Part shown: positions 12,199 through 22,900 of the stretch, in pieces
How the letters are laid out: every line of letters starts with the position of its first letter
How positions within the stretch are numbered: the stretch's first letter is position 1
NCBI RefSeq assembly: GCF_047663525.1
Contig: NC_092613.1
Span: forward strand, 4,427,501 to 4,491,500
DNA length: 64,000 bases
Reading direction: 5' to 3'
From: Anas platyrhynchos
Lineage: Eukaryota; Chordata; Aves; Anseriformes; Anatidae
The notes under the pieces: generated by a model
What the model saw: the letters and a program-made list of their open reading frames with translations, nothing else
Databases searched by the model: none
Told to the model about the DNA's origin: nothing
Translations under genes and position numbers: made by a program

Positions 12199-15100
12199 AT
12201 GGAGCTCCCCTGGCTGAAGCTCCTGGCCCAGCCCTGCCGCCTCCTGCTCCATGCTCTGGCCTCGGGCCCCTCGGGGCCGCTGGCTGCCCTCCGCGTCCTG
12301 CAGCGGGTCCAGGCCCAGGAGGGACCATTCCCCTGGCAAGGCTTCACGGCTGCCCTGTGCATGGAGGAGCCCACGCTGGAGGGGCCGGAGGAGGCCCTGG
12401 CTGTGTGAGTTGGCTGCGATCCCAAAACCCGGGATGTAAGGGGGTTTTTGGGACATCGGGTGTCCAATTCCCATGCATCCTCTCCCCTCTGGTGCAATGG
12501 GCTGTGGGTGATGCCCAGGCTGTAGCAGGGAGCTGCTGCTTTTCCAGATGGTCTGCAAAAGCTGGTAGAGGGGTTGGCCATTTCCTCGGATTTTCTGTGC
12601 CCTTCAGACCCCTCTCCATGGGTGGGGTGGGCACGTAAGGACTTGGGGCCATGCATGGCTTTGCTCTGATGCGCTGCTTCTTCATTTTCTCCCCTCTTCC
12701 AGCAAACCACGGCTGCTGCTGCTCCCTGTCGTGTGCCAGAGAAACCTCTTCTCCCTGCTGCAGGCGGTGGCAGCGGTGGTGCCAGCGGACTGCGTCCTCC
12801 AGCTGCTGCGGGCTGCGAGGGGGGACCCCAACCTGGACCCCTGGGTGCAGGCACTGGGGGCCCTGCTGCAGCGGGGGCTGCGGGGTGAGGAGCTCTCCCC
12901 TCCACCCCCTGCCCTGACAGCAGCCTGCCGGCAGCAGCTCAAGTGCCTGTGCCAAAAAATCGCCCAGAGCAAACCGGAGGGGCAAAGAAAACTGAAGTGG
13001 TGCCCCAGCGAGCAGCTTGGTGCCGCAGGGGACATGGCTGACTCCATGCTCCCAGGTGGGAAGCGCAAGAAAGTGTCCGAGGAGAGCCTGGAGCTGGATG
13101 AGGGGAGAGGAGGGAAGAGGGTGCTGCTGGAGGAGGTGGTGTTTGACCTGCCGGGAAGCCAGGACGGAGAAGATGAAGCAGGGGTGGAAGAGATGCCTGA
13201 GGAGACTGCGGGGGACAGATCTGCTCAGAGCACGGCTGGGGCTGCTCCGGAAAGCTCCCAGTGGGATGCAGCTGGGGAGCCTGGCAGGATTTCTCAGACA
13301 GAGGTGGCAGCTGAGGTCCAGGCCTTTATCCAGGTGCTGGGGAGGTTTTCAAATCTTGGGGGGTTTCTTGGCCTCATCCTAGGTGAATTTTCTCAGTATG
13401 AGGGAAATCCAGCTCCATGAGATCCTAGATCTGTGCACTCCCCTCCCCAAACCTCTCCTGCCTAGTGGAGAGGTGGATGCTGTTCTGGGAGCATCCTTGT
13501 GTCTCCTGGGGACACCTCTGAGCCTCACAGCAGAGGAAAAGTCTCCTGGGAGCCTTCAGGCTGCTTCTGTGTGCATGGCACGGGTACCTTAGAGACAAAT
13601 AATTCTCATTTGGGGATACTGCTCCTAGGCAAGGAGCCCAAACTCCCTGCAGACTGACAGCAAGCTGCAGCTGTGGGGCTGTGCTGGTTTTTCTAAGGGT
13701 GTTGTGATTTTCACCTTCCCTTTTAAAAGATGGCTGTGCAGGGCTGGTGCTTGGCGCCAGATAGCTCTGTTGTCCAGCTTCAAAACAGCAGGATGTTGAA
13801 AATTGCTGTGCAAATAAGAGGTGTCATTAGTTACCTTTGAACTTACCCTCCTAAAGTGCTTTTCCTAGAAATCAGGAAGCAAACTGAGCCAGCGACTCCC
13901 TACCTGAGGGTTTTCCTCCCCCTTTCCAGCCAGTGAATGTTTAGTCTCATCTCTTTCCCTTTACTGTGTTTTCCTCAGATGCATGGACCGAGGCTGAAAA
14001 TGCTGCTGCTGCAAGAGTCCAATGTAAGTGTTCTTTTGGCCTTTCTCATTGCTGCAGATGGGTTAAATGGGCTCATTTGAGGGCCTCCAGAAGGGATGGG
14101 AGAGGAGATGGGTTTCTCAGGGACGACTGATTAAAAAGACAGCTCAGCTGCCAGCTCTGCAGCTTGTGGGGTCAGTGCTGGCTGAAGTGGGGAGGTGGGA
14201 GGGAAGAGGGAAGCCCTAGAGCTGTATTTTGGGTTTGGTTTGGTGCGTTACCCAGGGGTTGCGTTTCCTTGCAGCGCTCAGAGCTGAGCATCCCACCTGA
14301 GCTGCGTGTCCTCAGCCACTGCTCTGCTAGCCAGGTGAGCATCGGTGTCCTCATAGCTGCAAAGGGCCTGCCGCTGTCCCTAACGTCCCCGTCCCCTCTG
14401 CTGTCCCCAGCTCGAGGGGTTGTGCTCCTTCCTCCAGCTTTCCACGTGCCCAGAGCAGCTCCTGGTGCGGTTCTGTGGCTGGCTGCTGGCTCTCACACCC
14501 GACCTCAGCTACGCCAGCGCAGCCGTCCTGGCTGAGCAGCTCTTCCTCAAGCGAGTAAGTGCCTGGGCAGAGGTTTCCAAGATTGTCTCTGCCCTATTTT
14601 CTCCCCCGTTTCCTTACCTGCAGTCCCCACCTCGAATTTTTTTTCTCTCCACAGGTCCTGTCCCTCACGCAGCCGCCCTCCCGCCACCTCATGGCTGCCC
14701 TCACCTCCTTCTGCTCCAAGTACTCCCAGCCCTTCTGTCAGGTCCTGGTGGCTCCAGTGCTGCGGGAGCCAGGGGAAGGTGTGTTGGGCTCGAGCCCTCC
14801 TGTGGGCTGCCCTCATGGGACACACGGGTGCTTTTGGGGACAGCTGGAGGGAGGCTGTGGTCTGTGAAGGGCTGTACCCAGTGGGCAGGGAAGCTTGAAC
14901 TGCAGGGTGCTGTCTCTGAGGGCATTTATCACCTAAAATGTGTGTTAGGACCCATGGAAATAGTGCTGGTGTAATCTGGGCAGGTGAGCACTCAGAATTT
15001 GGGAGGGAAGATGGGTTTACAGGTGCCTGTATGCACAGGGAGGCAAAGCCAGTTTCCAGCATCAGGTCTCCTGGAGGAAAGCTGCCATCCCTCCACAGGC

Positions 15101-16161
15101 TTGGGGATTTTTGGCAACTGCTAATGCTGGGCCAAAACCTCCCTGAGGGGAGGCATTGCTGGCACAGGAAGAGAATCCTGCACGGACCTTCACCAGGGCA
15201 GCATCCCCTGTTGCTGGGGGGACTGCTGGCAATTAAACCTTTTGCCACAGATGGCTGAAGATAGCTGGATTATCTGAGCCCTAGAAGGGGTGCACAACGT
15301 GCCAGCTGATTTCTGGGTGTCCTGACTGGGTCGAAGGGGTAACAGGAAGGGCCAATCCACAATCCTTGTGGATTTGGCAGCCTCTGCTTTGCTCCTGCAG
15401 GTGTTGAACAGACCAAGCTGCTGTGTGAGCTCGTGGAGGAGTGCCTGGAGCCTGACTACGTGAGACTGGTGTTGAGGTAAGAGATCAGGAGTTGAGCTCT
15501 GCCCTGCAGATCCAGCGGGGCCATGCAAGCAGCATGGCACATCTCTTCCTCACTGTCCTTTTTAGTCAGGTCCTGGAGGTTCCTCTGTCGGAGAGGCTGC
15601 TGCCGGTGGTGCTGGCTGTGCTGGGGAGGCAGGTGAGGGCCCGGTGCCTTGCAGATCCCCAGCTGGCTCCAGCAGCAATGGCCAGCAATCCTCCCCAATC
15701 CCATCCCTCTCACAGGAGGCGCTGCCCCCCGAGCTCTTTGACCTCCTGGTGCTGACGCTGTGCCGGCAGGCCCCAGCCTTCGCCACGTCGCTGAGTTATG
15801 CCAAGCTGGTGACAGCAGTGCTCACCATGTACCAAAGCCATGTGAGTAATGCCTGGCGTGCTGGTGCTGTCTGGTGTTTCCTGGCTCTGGGGGGCAGGTG
15901 GGAGGCTGAGGGGCTGTCAGCGGGGGCTGCAGCTGAGCCAGGACCTGGCCCTGGGGTCTCCTTCAGGGCATCTATTCCTTGCAGTGGGAAGGACACGGGG
16001 CTCTGCTGGTGTGATGTGGCTCAGAGTCCATTTGAGCTCCTTGCTGCTCTCCCCCCCAGGTCACACCAGCCCACCGCAGCCGCCTGGCAGCTGCTCTGGA
16101 AGGCAGCAATGCAGCCCTAAAGAAATCTCTGCAGGCTGTGCTAGGAGCGCCTGCCAGGTGA
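12199..16161 (+). CDS. FANCE: Fanconi anaemia complementation group E protein
   Basis: Subunit of the nuclear Fanconi core complex that bridges to FANCD2 and supports its monoubiquitination. Ten exons join in frame: 12199-12404, 12703-13333, 13979-14023, 14275-14334, 14411-14554, 14655-14778, 15401-15476, 15566-15632, 15716-15841 and 16060-16161. They give 526 residues, against 536 in human. The N-terminus (LAQPCRLLLHAL, then VCQRNLFSLLQAV) aligns with human FANCE. The middle is acidic and carries a basic GKRKK patch (nuclear localisation candidate). The C-terminal helical repeat domain is recognisable from IPPELRVLSHCSASQ, LTPDLSYASAAVL, LTSFCSKYSQPFC and LSYAKLVTAVLTMYQSH. The donor of exon 2 (CAG/gtgctgg at 13334) is weak. 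It was chosen because it restores the human-like junction FIQ-MHGPRLK. Introns read GT-AG throughout. Confidence 0.95.
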
Positions 16162-16664
16162 GGAGCATGTCCCTGCCTGGGCTCAGCAGGTTCCTCTGTT
16201 TCCCTTTCACTAGGAAATCTTCTGATTTCTCTCCTTTCCTCCTCCCAGGTGAGCACCAAGGGAGCTGCTGCTGGTGTCCTCGCACGGAGGATGCTTGTGT
16301 GTCGCTCACCAGCATGACAGGAACCCAACGACTGGCTCAAAAAGCAGGGGGAGGCTGCAGCTGTGCCTCTGTCCGGGACTTTGTGTGGTGCTGTGCTTTC
16401 AGCTGCCCTGCTGTGAGCGGGGCTGGGGCTGTCGTGGCGTTATCCCAGAGCAGTCACTGTGCTGGGATATGGGTGGCATCTACCCTGGGGTGTGAAGATG
16501 AGGGTTTTCTCAGTTAAACGTGAAGTTTCTAGCCTCTCTATGTCTGGTCTCTCTCTGGGCACCTTGACTAAGGTCGTGGAAAGAGGGATGTGTGTGTTGG
16601 AGTGTTCTGCGAACGTGTTTCAGGCGATCTGCAGCCACAGCTACCCGCAGTGGGCGCCGCGCTC

Positions 16665-16781
16665 AATATGGCGGCTCACCCTGACCCTGCCTCTCCCAAG
16701 ATGGCGGCGCCTCCTCCTCCCCCGCCTCTCCCAAGATGGCGCCGTGCGCGCCTCCTGGCCTGCCCCGTCCAAGATGGCAGC
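16665..16781 (+). promoter_or_regulatory. Cluster of four YY1-type motifs in a CpG-rich promoter-like block
   Basis: AATATGGCGGC (16665-16675), AAGATGGCGGC (16698-16708), AAGATGGCGCC (16733-16743) and AAGATGGCAGC (16771-16781) all face the + strand, with starts 33, 35 and 38 bp apart. The spacers share CCTCCTC and CTCCC words, so the array may derive from a roughly 35-bp tandem duplication. YY1 motifs in this orientation typically sit just downstream of start sites. This suggests a + strand start site between the FANCE stop and 16.7 kb. Confidence 0.65.
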
Positions 16782-16914
16782 GGAGGAGGAGCCGCTGGTC
16801 CGCCTGTGGCAGCGCTGCGCCGCGGGGCGGCCGGGCGAGGCTGGGCGGCTCTCAGCTTTCCGCCAACCGCAGGGACGGCGCTGCGAGGCCCCAAATCGCC
16901 CTGGGGGGGAGTGA
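16774..16914 (+). CDS. Unassigned 46-codon ORF downstream of the YY1 cluster
   Basis: The ATG lies inside the fourth YY1 motif and opens MAAEEEPLVRLWQRCAAGRP, followed by an Arg/Gly-rich tail to a TGA. The MAAEEE start in an AAGATGGC context is typical of a housekeeping first exon. A possible donor (GA/gtgagg) lies at 16911. No continuing exon was recognised in the following 8 kb, and I do not recognise the protein. It could be the first exon of a gene, a noncoding transcript, or chance within a CpG island. Confidence 0.25.
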   Translation: MAAEEEPLVRLWQRCAAGRPGEAGRLSAFRQPQGRRCEAPNRPGGE

Positions 16915-17012
16915 GGGGTGTCAGACAGGGCAATGGGCTGGGAGAGGGTTATTGCATAAAGGCTGCTGGGGGAAATGGGTTGTAACCTCTAGCATGGCTT
17001 TTTTCACCTGAA

Positions 17013-17042
17013 AATAAAATGCGTTCTGCTGTTCACAATAAA
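17013..17042 (+). terminator. Two AATAAA hexamers after FANCE and the YY1 block
   Basis: AATAAA occurs at 17013-17018 and 17037-17042. They could end a long FANCE 3' UTR (about 850 nt) or a short transcript started at the YY1 block. No nearer AATAAA follows the FANCE stop. Confidence 0.5.
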
Positions 17043-19569
17043 CTAATGTCATGCAGGGTGTGGGTGGGGGGGTGCTGAAGTGAGCCTAGGGCTGAGGGTG
17101 GCACCACTTCCCACTTTGAGTATATTCTTGAGTATATTTCCACTTTCCTGTACAAAAAGGTTTTCAAGTAGGTCCCTGCATTGCCCACCAAAAGCAGGGT
17201 GTGGTTATATTTTTTTTTTTTTGGGGGGGGAGGGTGTTTTTGTAGTATAGAACCTGTGAGTTTCACCAACTGCTGCTCAGTCCTCCAGCCAGGGGCGTTC
17301 TTTCAGCCATTGCATGTGTGGATGTATAAACCCCCTGAACTAAAGTGCAGGTGAATTTAGGAATCTTGCTGCATCTAGTGAAGGTGGTGAGGAAAGGGAC
17401 AACACTCAGTATCTGTCACGGTACCCTTGGTCCCTTGATTTCATTTGCACTGAGCAGTCTGCTCTGCCTTCAAACTGCCCTAACCTAGTGGGACTTTGGT
17501 AATCGGAGTCCTGTAACTGACGTGTGGTTTGCATTAAATATCTGCTTCCCTTAATGCTCAGGACACTCTGCTGTAGGATGAGGTTTGCATAGATACATGT
17601 AGGGAAGAAAAAAAGATTAGCCTGCTAACGGCAGAAGCCCTCTCTGCTTTCAGGTCCCCTTTGGCTTGATGACTATGCTGGATGTTGTGGTATTTTCTGC
17701 CCTGTGCCAGTATCTCTGAAAGCTTGCCTGAACATCTCTGTGTCTTACCAGGTGCCATTAGTAGTTTAAATCAACCTGAATGTGTGTCCTGTTCAGAGTG
17801 CAATGTGTTGTTTCTCACAGCTGAGCAGCACTCTGCCTTCCCAGCAGCAGTTCACCGCAGAGCACGTTGCTCATTCCTGGCTCCAGCTCTGAGCTAAGCT
17901 GGTAGCCCAGGTTGAGGAGGTCAAACCTGCTGTCTGATAACAGATGAAGGTGAGATGTGATGGCCCAGCCCCTGGCACCATATCTGGGTGTTGAGGCAAT
18001 GCCAGCACCATTTGGCTGCTCCTTCAGGCTGTGCTGCTGCCCTCTTCTAGGGGCAGGCATTGCCTTCAGCTCCTTTCTGCACACAGGAAACAGGGTGGAG
18101 AGCTTTGGTTTTATTTTATGTCTTTATCTGTAAGGAAAACAAATTTGTTATCTGTAGTGAGGAGCAAAGGGTCATCTTGTTCAAAGCCTTTGCTTTTCAA
18201 GTGTTTTTCTAGCACTATTATATTCCAAAGTAACAAGCAAGCAGTACTGCTTGGTGGAGTTCACAGAGCCTCAGTTCTTAATGCCCTGAGCACACTGCTA
18301 AATCAAGACAGAAATTGATTTGAGACTGTTTGAAGATGACAGCTCTGGATTAAGCTTAATTGACCATCATGATTTTACATCGACTCAGATGAGCCAAGGC
18401 GCAAGTGGTAAGTTTTGTGCATGTCAGCTTTTCTCTTGACAGCTCAGCTGATTCCTGAGCACTGCAGCGTTGCTCTGCTGGGTTGTTTTTCTGGTCTGCT
18501 GGGATTTACAAATCTCACTTCTTTCAGTTTTGGATCTTCATTTCTTTCCATATTTGGCATATCTGGTGCTGAAGAGCTTTGCCCAGTTGCTGTCCTCTGA
18601 AGGGAAATAGCTATCAGAAACTGGAACACCTTAGCTAGTGATTTGTGTAGGAGGAATTTGTGATGGATGTCGATTGTTAGGGAAGGGAGAACCCATAACT
18701 TAATGCAGCAGAATGGAGTTTAAAGGGAGAACTGGTAAAAAATGATTTTTCTTCTAGAAATCTGACTTTTTTTTTTCTTTTTTTCTCCTGCATAGCATAG
18801 AGGAGAAGTCTTCCTTTGTATCACGTTTCTGTTCTGCAAAGTGGCAATAATTGGCCTTCCTTTGGCTAAGGTATTTAATAATACACTAATAAAATGTGTC
18901 TCTATAGCCTGACTCTGTCCAGATTTCAGTTCTGTACCCTTGAAAACACCCCTGGAAACCTCATCTGGACACCTGTTGGCCAGAGGACTGAAAAGATGTG
19001 GCTGTGAGAGGGTAGATGCACTCTGAAGGCGGTCAGCACTGGGGTTTGTGATGGTGTATTTTGGCTTTGAAGCATTGCATACTTCAGGAACTGTTTAAAA
19101 ATTCATAAACATTTACATCTACAAAGGGAGAAGAGGGATTAAAGCATGTAGGTGTGACATGTTGCTGCTTCAAGTTTGCTCATTAATGTTTAGACCCAGC
19201 CAGAGGAATGAAACTCTGAAGCATTAAGTGATGCTCTTAATGCTGAGAGCACAGATTTCTTTATAGTAAGAATCTCTCAAGCTATTTTAGGTGACAGTGG
19301 ACTGATGAAGCTTCAAAGTCTACGCTAGCTGGAGGAAAGAAACCTCAAGAGAGCCAAATTGTTGATGTATTTGCATACCAGTGTGTTAGTGGCTGAGTGT
19401 ATTGAAGCTATTGTAGGGCTGCCCATAATGTGACATAAATAGAAATTGTGCCCTGATCATCACGGTCTGAGCCTGCTGTTGTGGCTTTATTAGGTAGCAG
19501 GCTGCAGTCTTCACAATTTCCCTGTAAAACGTCTACCAATGTAAGTGACCTCGGTGTCCTTGTCCCTAG

Positions 19570-19722
19570 GTGCCCTGGCTGGCTGGGGCTGTTGGTCGCA
19601 TGATGATGACAGAGGACAAATTCGTCTCCAGAACTCACCTGGCAGCCAGCTTCCCCGTGTCCTTGCTGGAGAAGAGCTGGCAGGACGTGTGCTGTGTATC
19701 GATAAAACCAGAGGGAAACCCT
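19570..19722 (+). pseudogene. Decayed exon resembling the last exon of RPL10A
   Basis: Ribosomal protein L10A (uL1) ends in a conserved stretch around AVGHVKMTDDELVYN, HLAVNFLVSLLKKNWQNV and GKP. This region reads AGAVGRMMMTEDKFVS, then HLAASFPVSLLEKSWQDV, then a Gly-Asn-Pro where the parent has Gly-Lys-Pro, all in one frame. Many conserved positions are substituted (NW to SW, RAL to CCV) and the parent's final QRLY is absent. Similarity begins directly after a polypyrimidine/AG acceptor-like sequence (ccttgtccctag). This suggests a relic of an intron-containing copy rather than a retrocopy. No upstream RPL10A exons were found. In mammals RPL10A lies between FANCE and TEAD3, so this may mark the old gene's position. 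A 23-nt A-run 213 bp downstream leaves a retrocopy as the alternative. Confidence 0.7.
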
Positions 19723-19934
19723 GGGACCTCTCCGACCAGAGCTGTAAATGGTTTAAAGTCGTCTGGCTGCGGTGTGCATCTCCGTGCTGCAGGATGTTTG
19801 TTTTTGTAGCTGCTCGCTGCTTTCTTTAGGTGGCTGTCTCATTTGAACAGGCTGTTCTTGGCTGCGATGTGCCATGCACAGCTTGCATCTCCAACTCATC
19901 TGGAGCTACTGGGCCAGCCTACGTACTTTTTCTC

Positions 19935-19957
19935 AAAAAAAAAAAAAAAAAAAAAAA
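19935..19957 (+). repeat. Poly-A tract of 23 nt
   Basis: An uninterrupted A-run follows CTTTTTCTC. It could be a simple repeat or the tail of an old retroposed sequence. No target-site duplication was recognised. Confidence 0.85.
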
Positions 19958-22900
19958 CAGTAGTCAGAGATCAGTTTTGCAAACGCTAAGGGGGAGTTCC
20001 TGTTCTGCCGAGCAGCTTTATGCTGGCCTGTGCAAAGAGCCTTGCTAGCTGTGTTTGTGCTGCTGGCTGCAGCTTATCGAGTACAATGGATTCCTCTGGG
20101 GTGTACGTGCAAGATAAGCCACGAGAAGTTGGAAGTGAACCCTGAAGATGCTAGAAGTGCTGGGGGAAAGCTGCTCGTTTATGTGGTGGATTGTAGCTCC
20201 CCCATGGAAAACTTTACTTGTGACTCCTCTTGACCCTCCCAGGAGCTCTAAAACCAGCTCAAACAGCGCAAAGAGGTGGAAGTGTCATAAAACATCCATC
20301 AGGTTTTATAGTTCAGCAGAACCTTATCCAGGAACAGAGGGAGAGCCAGGGCCAGGCTTGTGTTTGTCTTGATTTACTGGCAGTATCGGTGAAGTGAAAG
20401 GTCTGAAGTGTTGTTTAGAGGTTTCCTAGGCTGCCTGTACATGGCAGTGTATAATTTTCAGCTGATTTATTTGGGATATTTGACAGTGGTTCCCTATCTG
20501 CTTCCTCTTTTGTAGAGATTTATCCCCTTCATCGCAGGGAGGGGATTTCCCTGTTTGGCCTAATAGTATTTTTTTTTTCAGGGAAATTAACTCGATGCGA
20601 TTGTGTACGCAATTTCTCTGCTCTGCTGCAGACTCATCCAAGCCGTGGTGTTTGTGTGTCCCCTCCTGCAGTAATGCTGGGGCTGGGGAAGCCATCCTGT
20701 GACCACATTTTGGTGACAAGCTGTGAATCACGCGGGTGTAATCCCCAGTACGCCGAGGCTGGTGCAGGTTTGGGCTGAGAGCTGGTGGCTGCGTTGGGAA
20801 AGGCTCAGCAGCCTTTTATCAGCCTGAAATTTCAAATTCAACCAGAAGAAGCAAAACCATTCTTTCTCCTCTGTTTTGCCAGCGAGCTTTTAATCATAAT
20901 AAGAGAGTCGTGCTCTCCCTCGGGACGGCTGGTGGCTGCCAGCTCCCTGTCAGCTGGGGGAGATCAGGGCCACACAAAGATGCGTTTGGCCGAGGGCTGG
21001 GGTTTCGCCTTGTGCTTCTTGCAGGACTGGGCCCCCCGCACCGACCTAATAAATCATCTTTGCCGCAGCAGCAGCAGCCAGTGCCTGTCTGAGCGGCTTT
21101 CTCCCCGAGCCGAGAAGTGGATAATCCAGATGACCGCCGTCCCCGCCGTCTGAGCGCAGCTTCGGGAGGAGCCCCGGGGAGATGCCGGGGCCGTGAGCTC
21201 CTGCGGGACCCCTCCGGAGGAGGCACGAGGGCTGAACCCCGAGCCCCCAGCAGCCACTCAGCTCTCGGGGCTGGAGATGTCCCAGCAAGGGTCTCGCTCT
21301 GCGTCATCCTTCAGCAGGTCTGTGCGTGGGGCTGCTTGCGCTTGTTTAAGGCCCTAGAGCTTAACTGTGATAGAGGCGCTCCCAGGTTGAAATATAAGAA
21401 TAAATAAAAGTCCCTGGGTGCTTCTAGCAAATGCTGGTAGAGGCTCTGTGAATACGACGGCCTGCATAAAGGGGTGGCGTTTCTCTTCAGACCCCCTGGC
21501 GTGGGGGTGGGTGGGCAACAGAGGAGCTTTTAGGCAGAAAAGCTCTTTTCTGGTGTGGGGAACTGAGGTGGTGGTGTTTTTAGGGCTGTGTGTCTTGTCA
21601 GAGCTGCTTTCTGCAACCGTGGACCCGCGAGGAGGCTCGGGCAGAGGCTGTGGAGGGCGGCGTGCCAGGCCCAGGGCCAGGCTGCTGCTCCTGGGGGGAA
21701 AGGAGGGCGCCTGCAGGGATGAGGCCAGCAGGCTGCACTGGTTAATGAGGGCTGGTTAATGAGGCTGTGTCGATGGGAAGGCACTGGTATATACAGGGTG
21801 TCCGTCCTCCATCCCCTGAGCTTCCACCCTCTGCCCCCTTTTACTCCCGTGCCCCACTGTGTGTGTCCTGGCTGCAGGCAGTGTCGAGGAGAGACAAGAA
21901 AAAGCATCAGCACCAAACCGTGCAGGTTAGACCCACGTGCCCAAGCAGCCCCTCGTGTGATGGTGACAGCAAGGAGCCCAGCAAGGAGGGGAATGGTATT
22001 GCATGAAGCAGGCAGGTGCCTGGGTCTGCCCTTAGCAATGGGTTAGCAATGGGATCGGCAGTGCCTGCGCAAACCTGACTGTGCCTGGAGACTTCTTTTG
22101 CCTTCCCAAATTTAGAGGTGAGGGGGAAAGCTCTGCTGCTCTGGTTTATCACCCCTGTTGGCACCTGGCTTGGCTGCCTCTGGTGGTACCACCAGTGGGA
22201 TGGGTCCGGCCCTGCCCCTGCGAGCCCCGAGCATCCTCCCGCAGCTCAGAGCAGTGACCTCTGCTCACAGCGGGTCTCAGAAAATCCCCTAGGAAGTGGG
22301 ATTGACCAGCCCCAGTGCCCAGCCCTTGCACCCTGAGACTCTTGGAGATGGGCAGCAAGCAGCACAGAGAGATGGGGAAAAGGGGGAATCCTAGGGGAGG
22401 CCTTTGAAGGGTGTATGAGGCAGAGGGTGCTGGTGCCAGTCTGCCCTGGGGCACGGCTGTGGCTATTTCCCTCACCCACGCTGCCCCTGCTCAGCTCCTG
22501 GGGCTGGCAGTGTGAGCTTACAAGGTGCTAATTGGCATTAATTGGTGCTAATCATGCACACAACTGCTTGTGTCGCTAGGTAGGTGCCTTGCAGGGAAGG
22601 CAGGGGGCAGCTGGGGCTGTCGCTCCCCTAAGCTGGTTCACGGCTTCCCAGCAGCTCCGCTGTGGGGTCAGGGCCAAGCAGGGTTTCTTTGCCCCAGGAT
22701 GGAAAAAAAAAAACAAAAAAACACCTCCATGAAGCTCCAGGGGAATTTGCAGACCCTATCCTGGTGGGGCAGAGCTGCTGGTGGCCATTTCAAAAGCTTC
22801 ATCCCACCGTGGCACCGCACAGCTCCTGCTTCAAAGCCTCAAACATTCCCTCCGAGCCCTCCCTGGCCCCGGGGCCGCATCCTGGGCCCTCAGCAGCTGG

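Noticed and set aside
11808-12905. 365-codon - strand frame opposite FANCE exons 1 and 2
   Set aside because: It is a compositional shadow of the GC-rich FANCE promoter and exons, with no family match.
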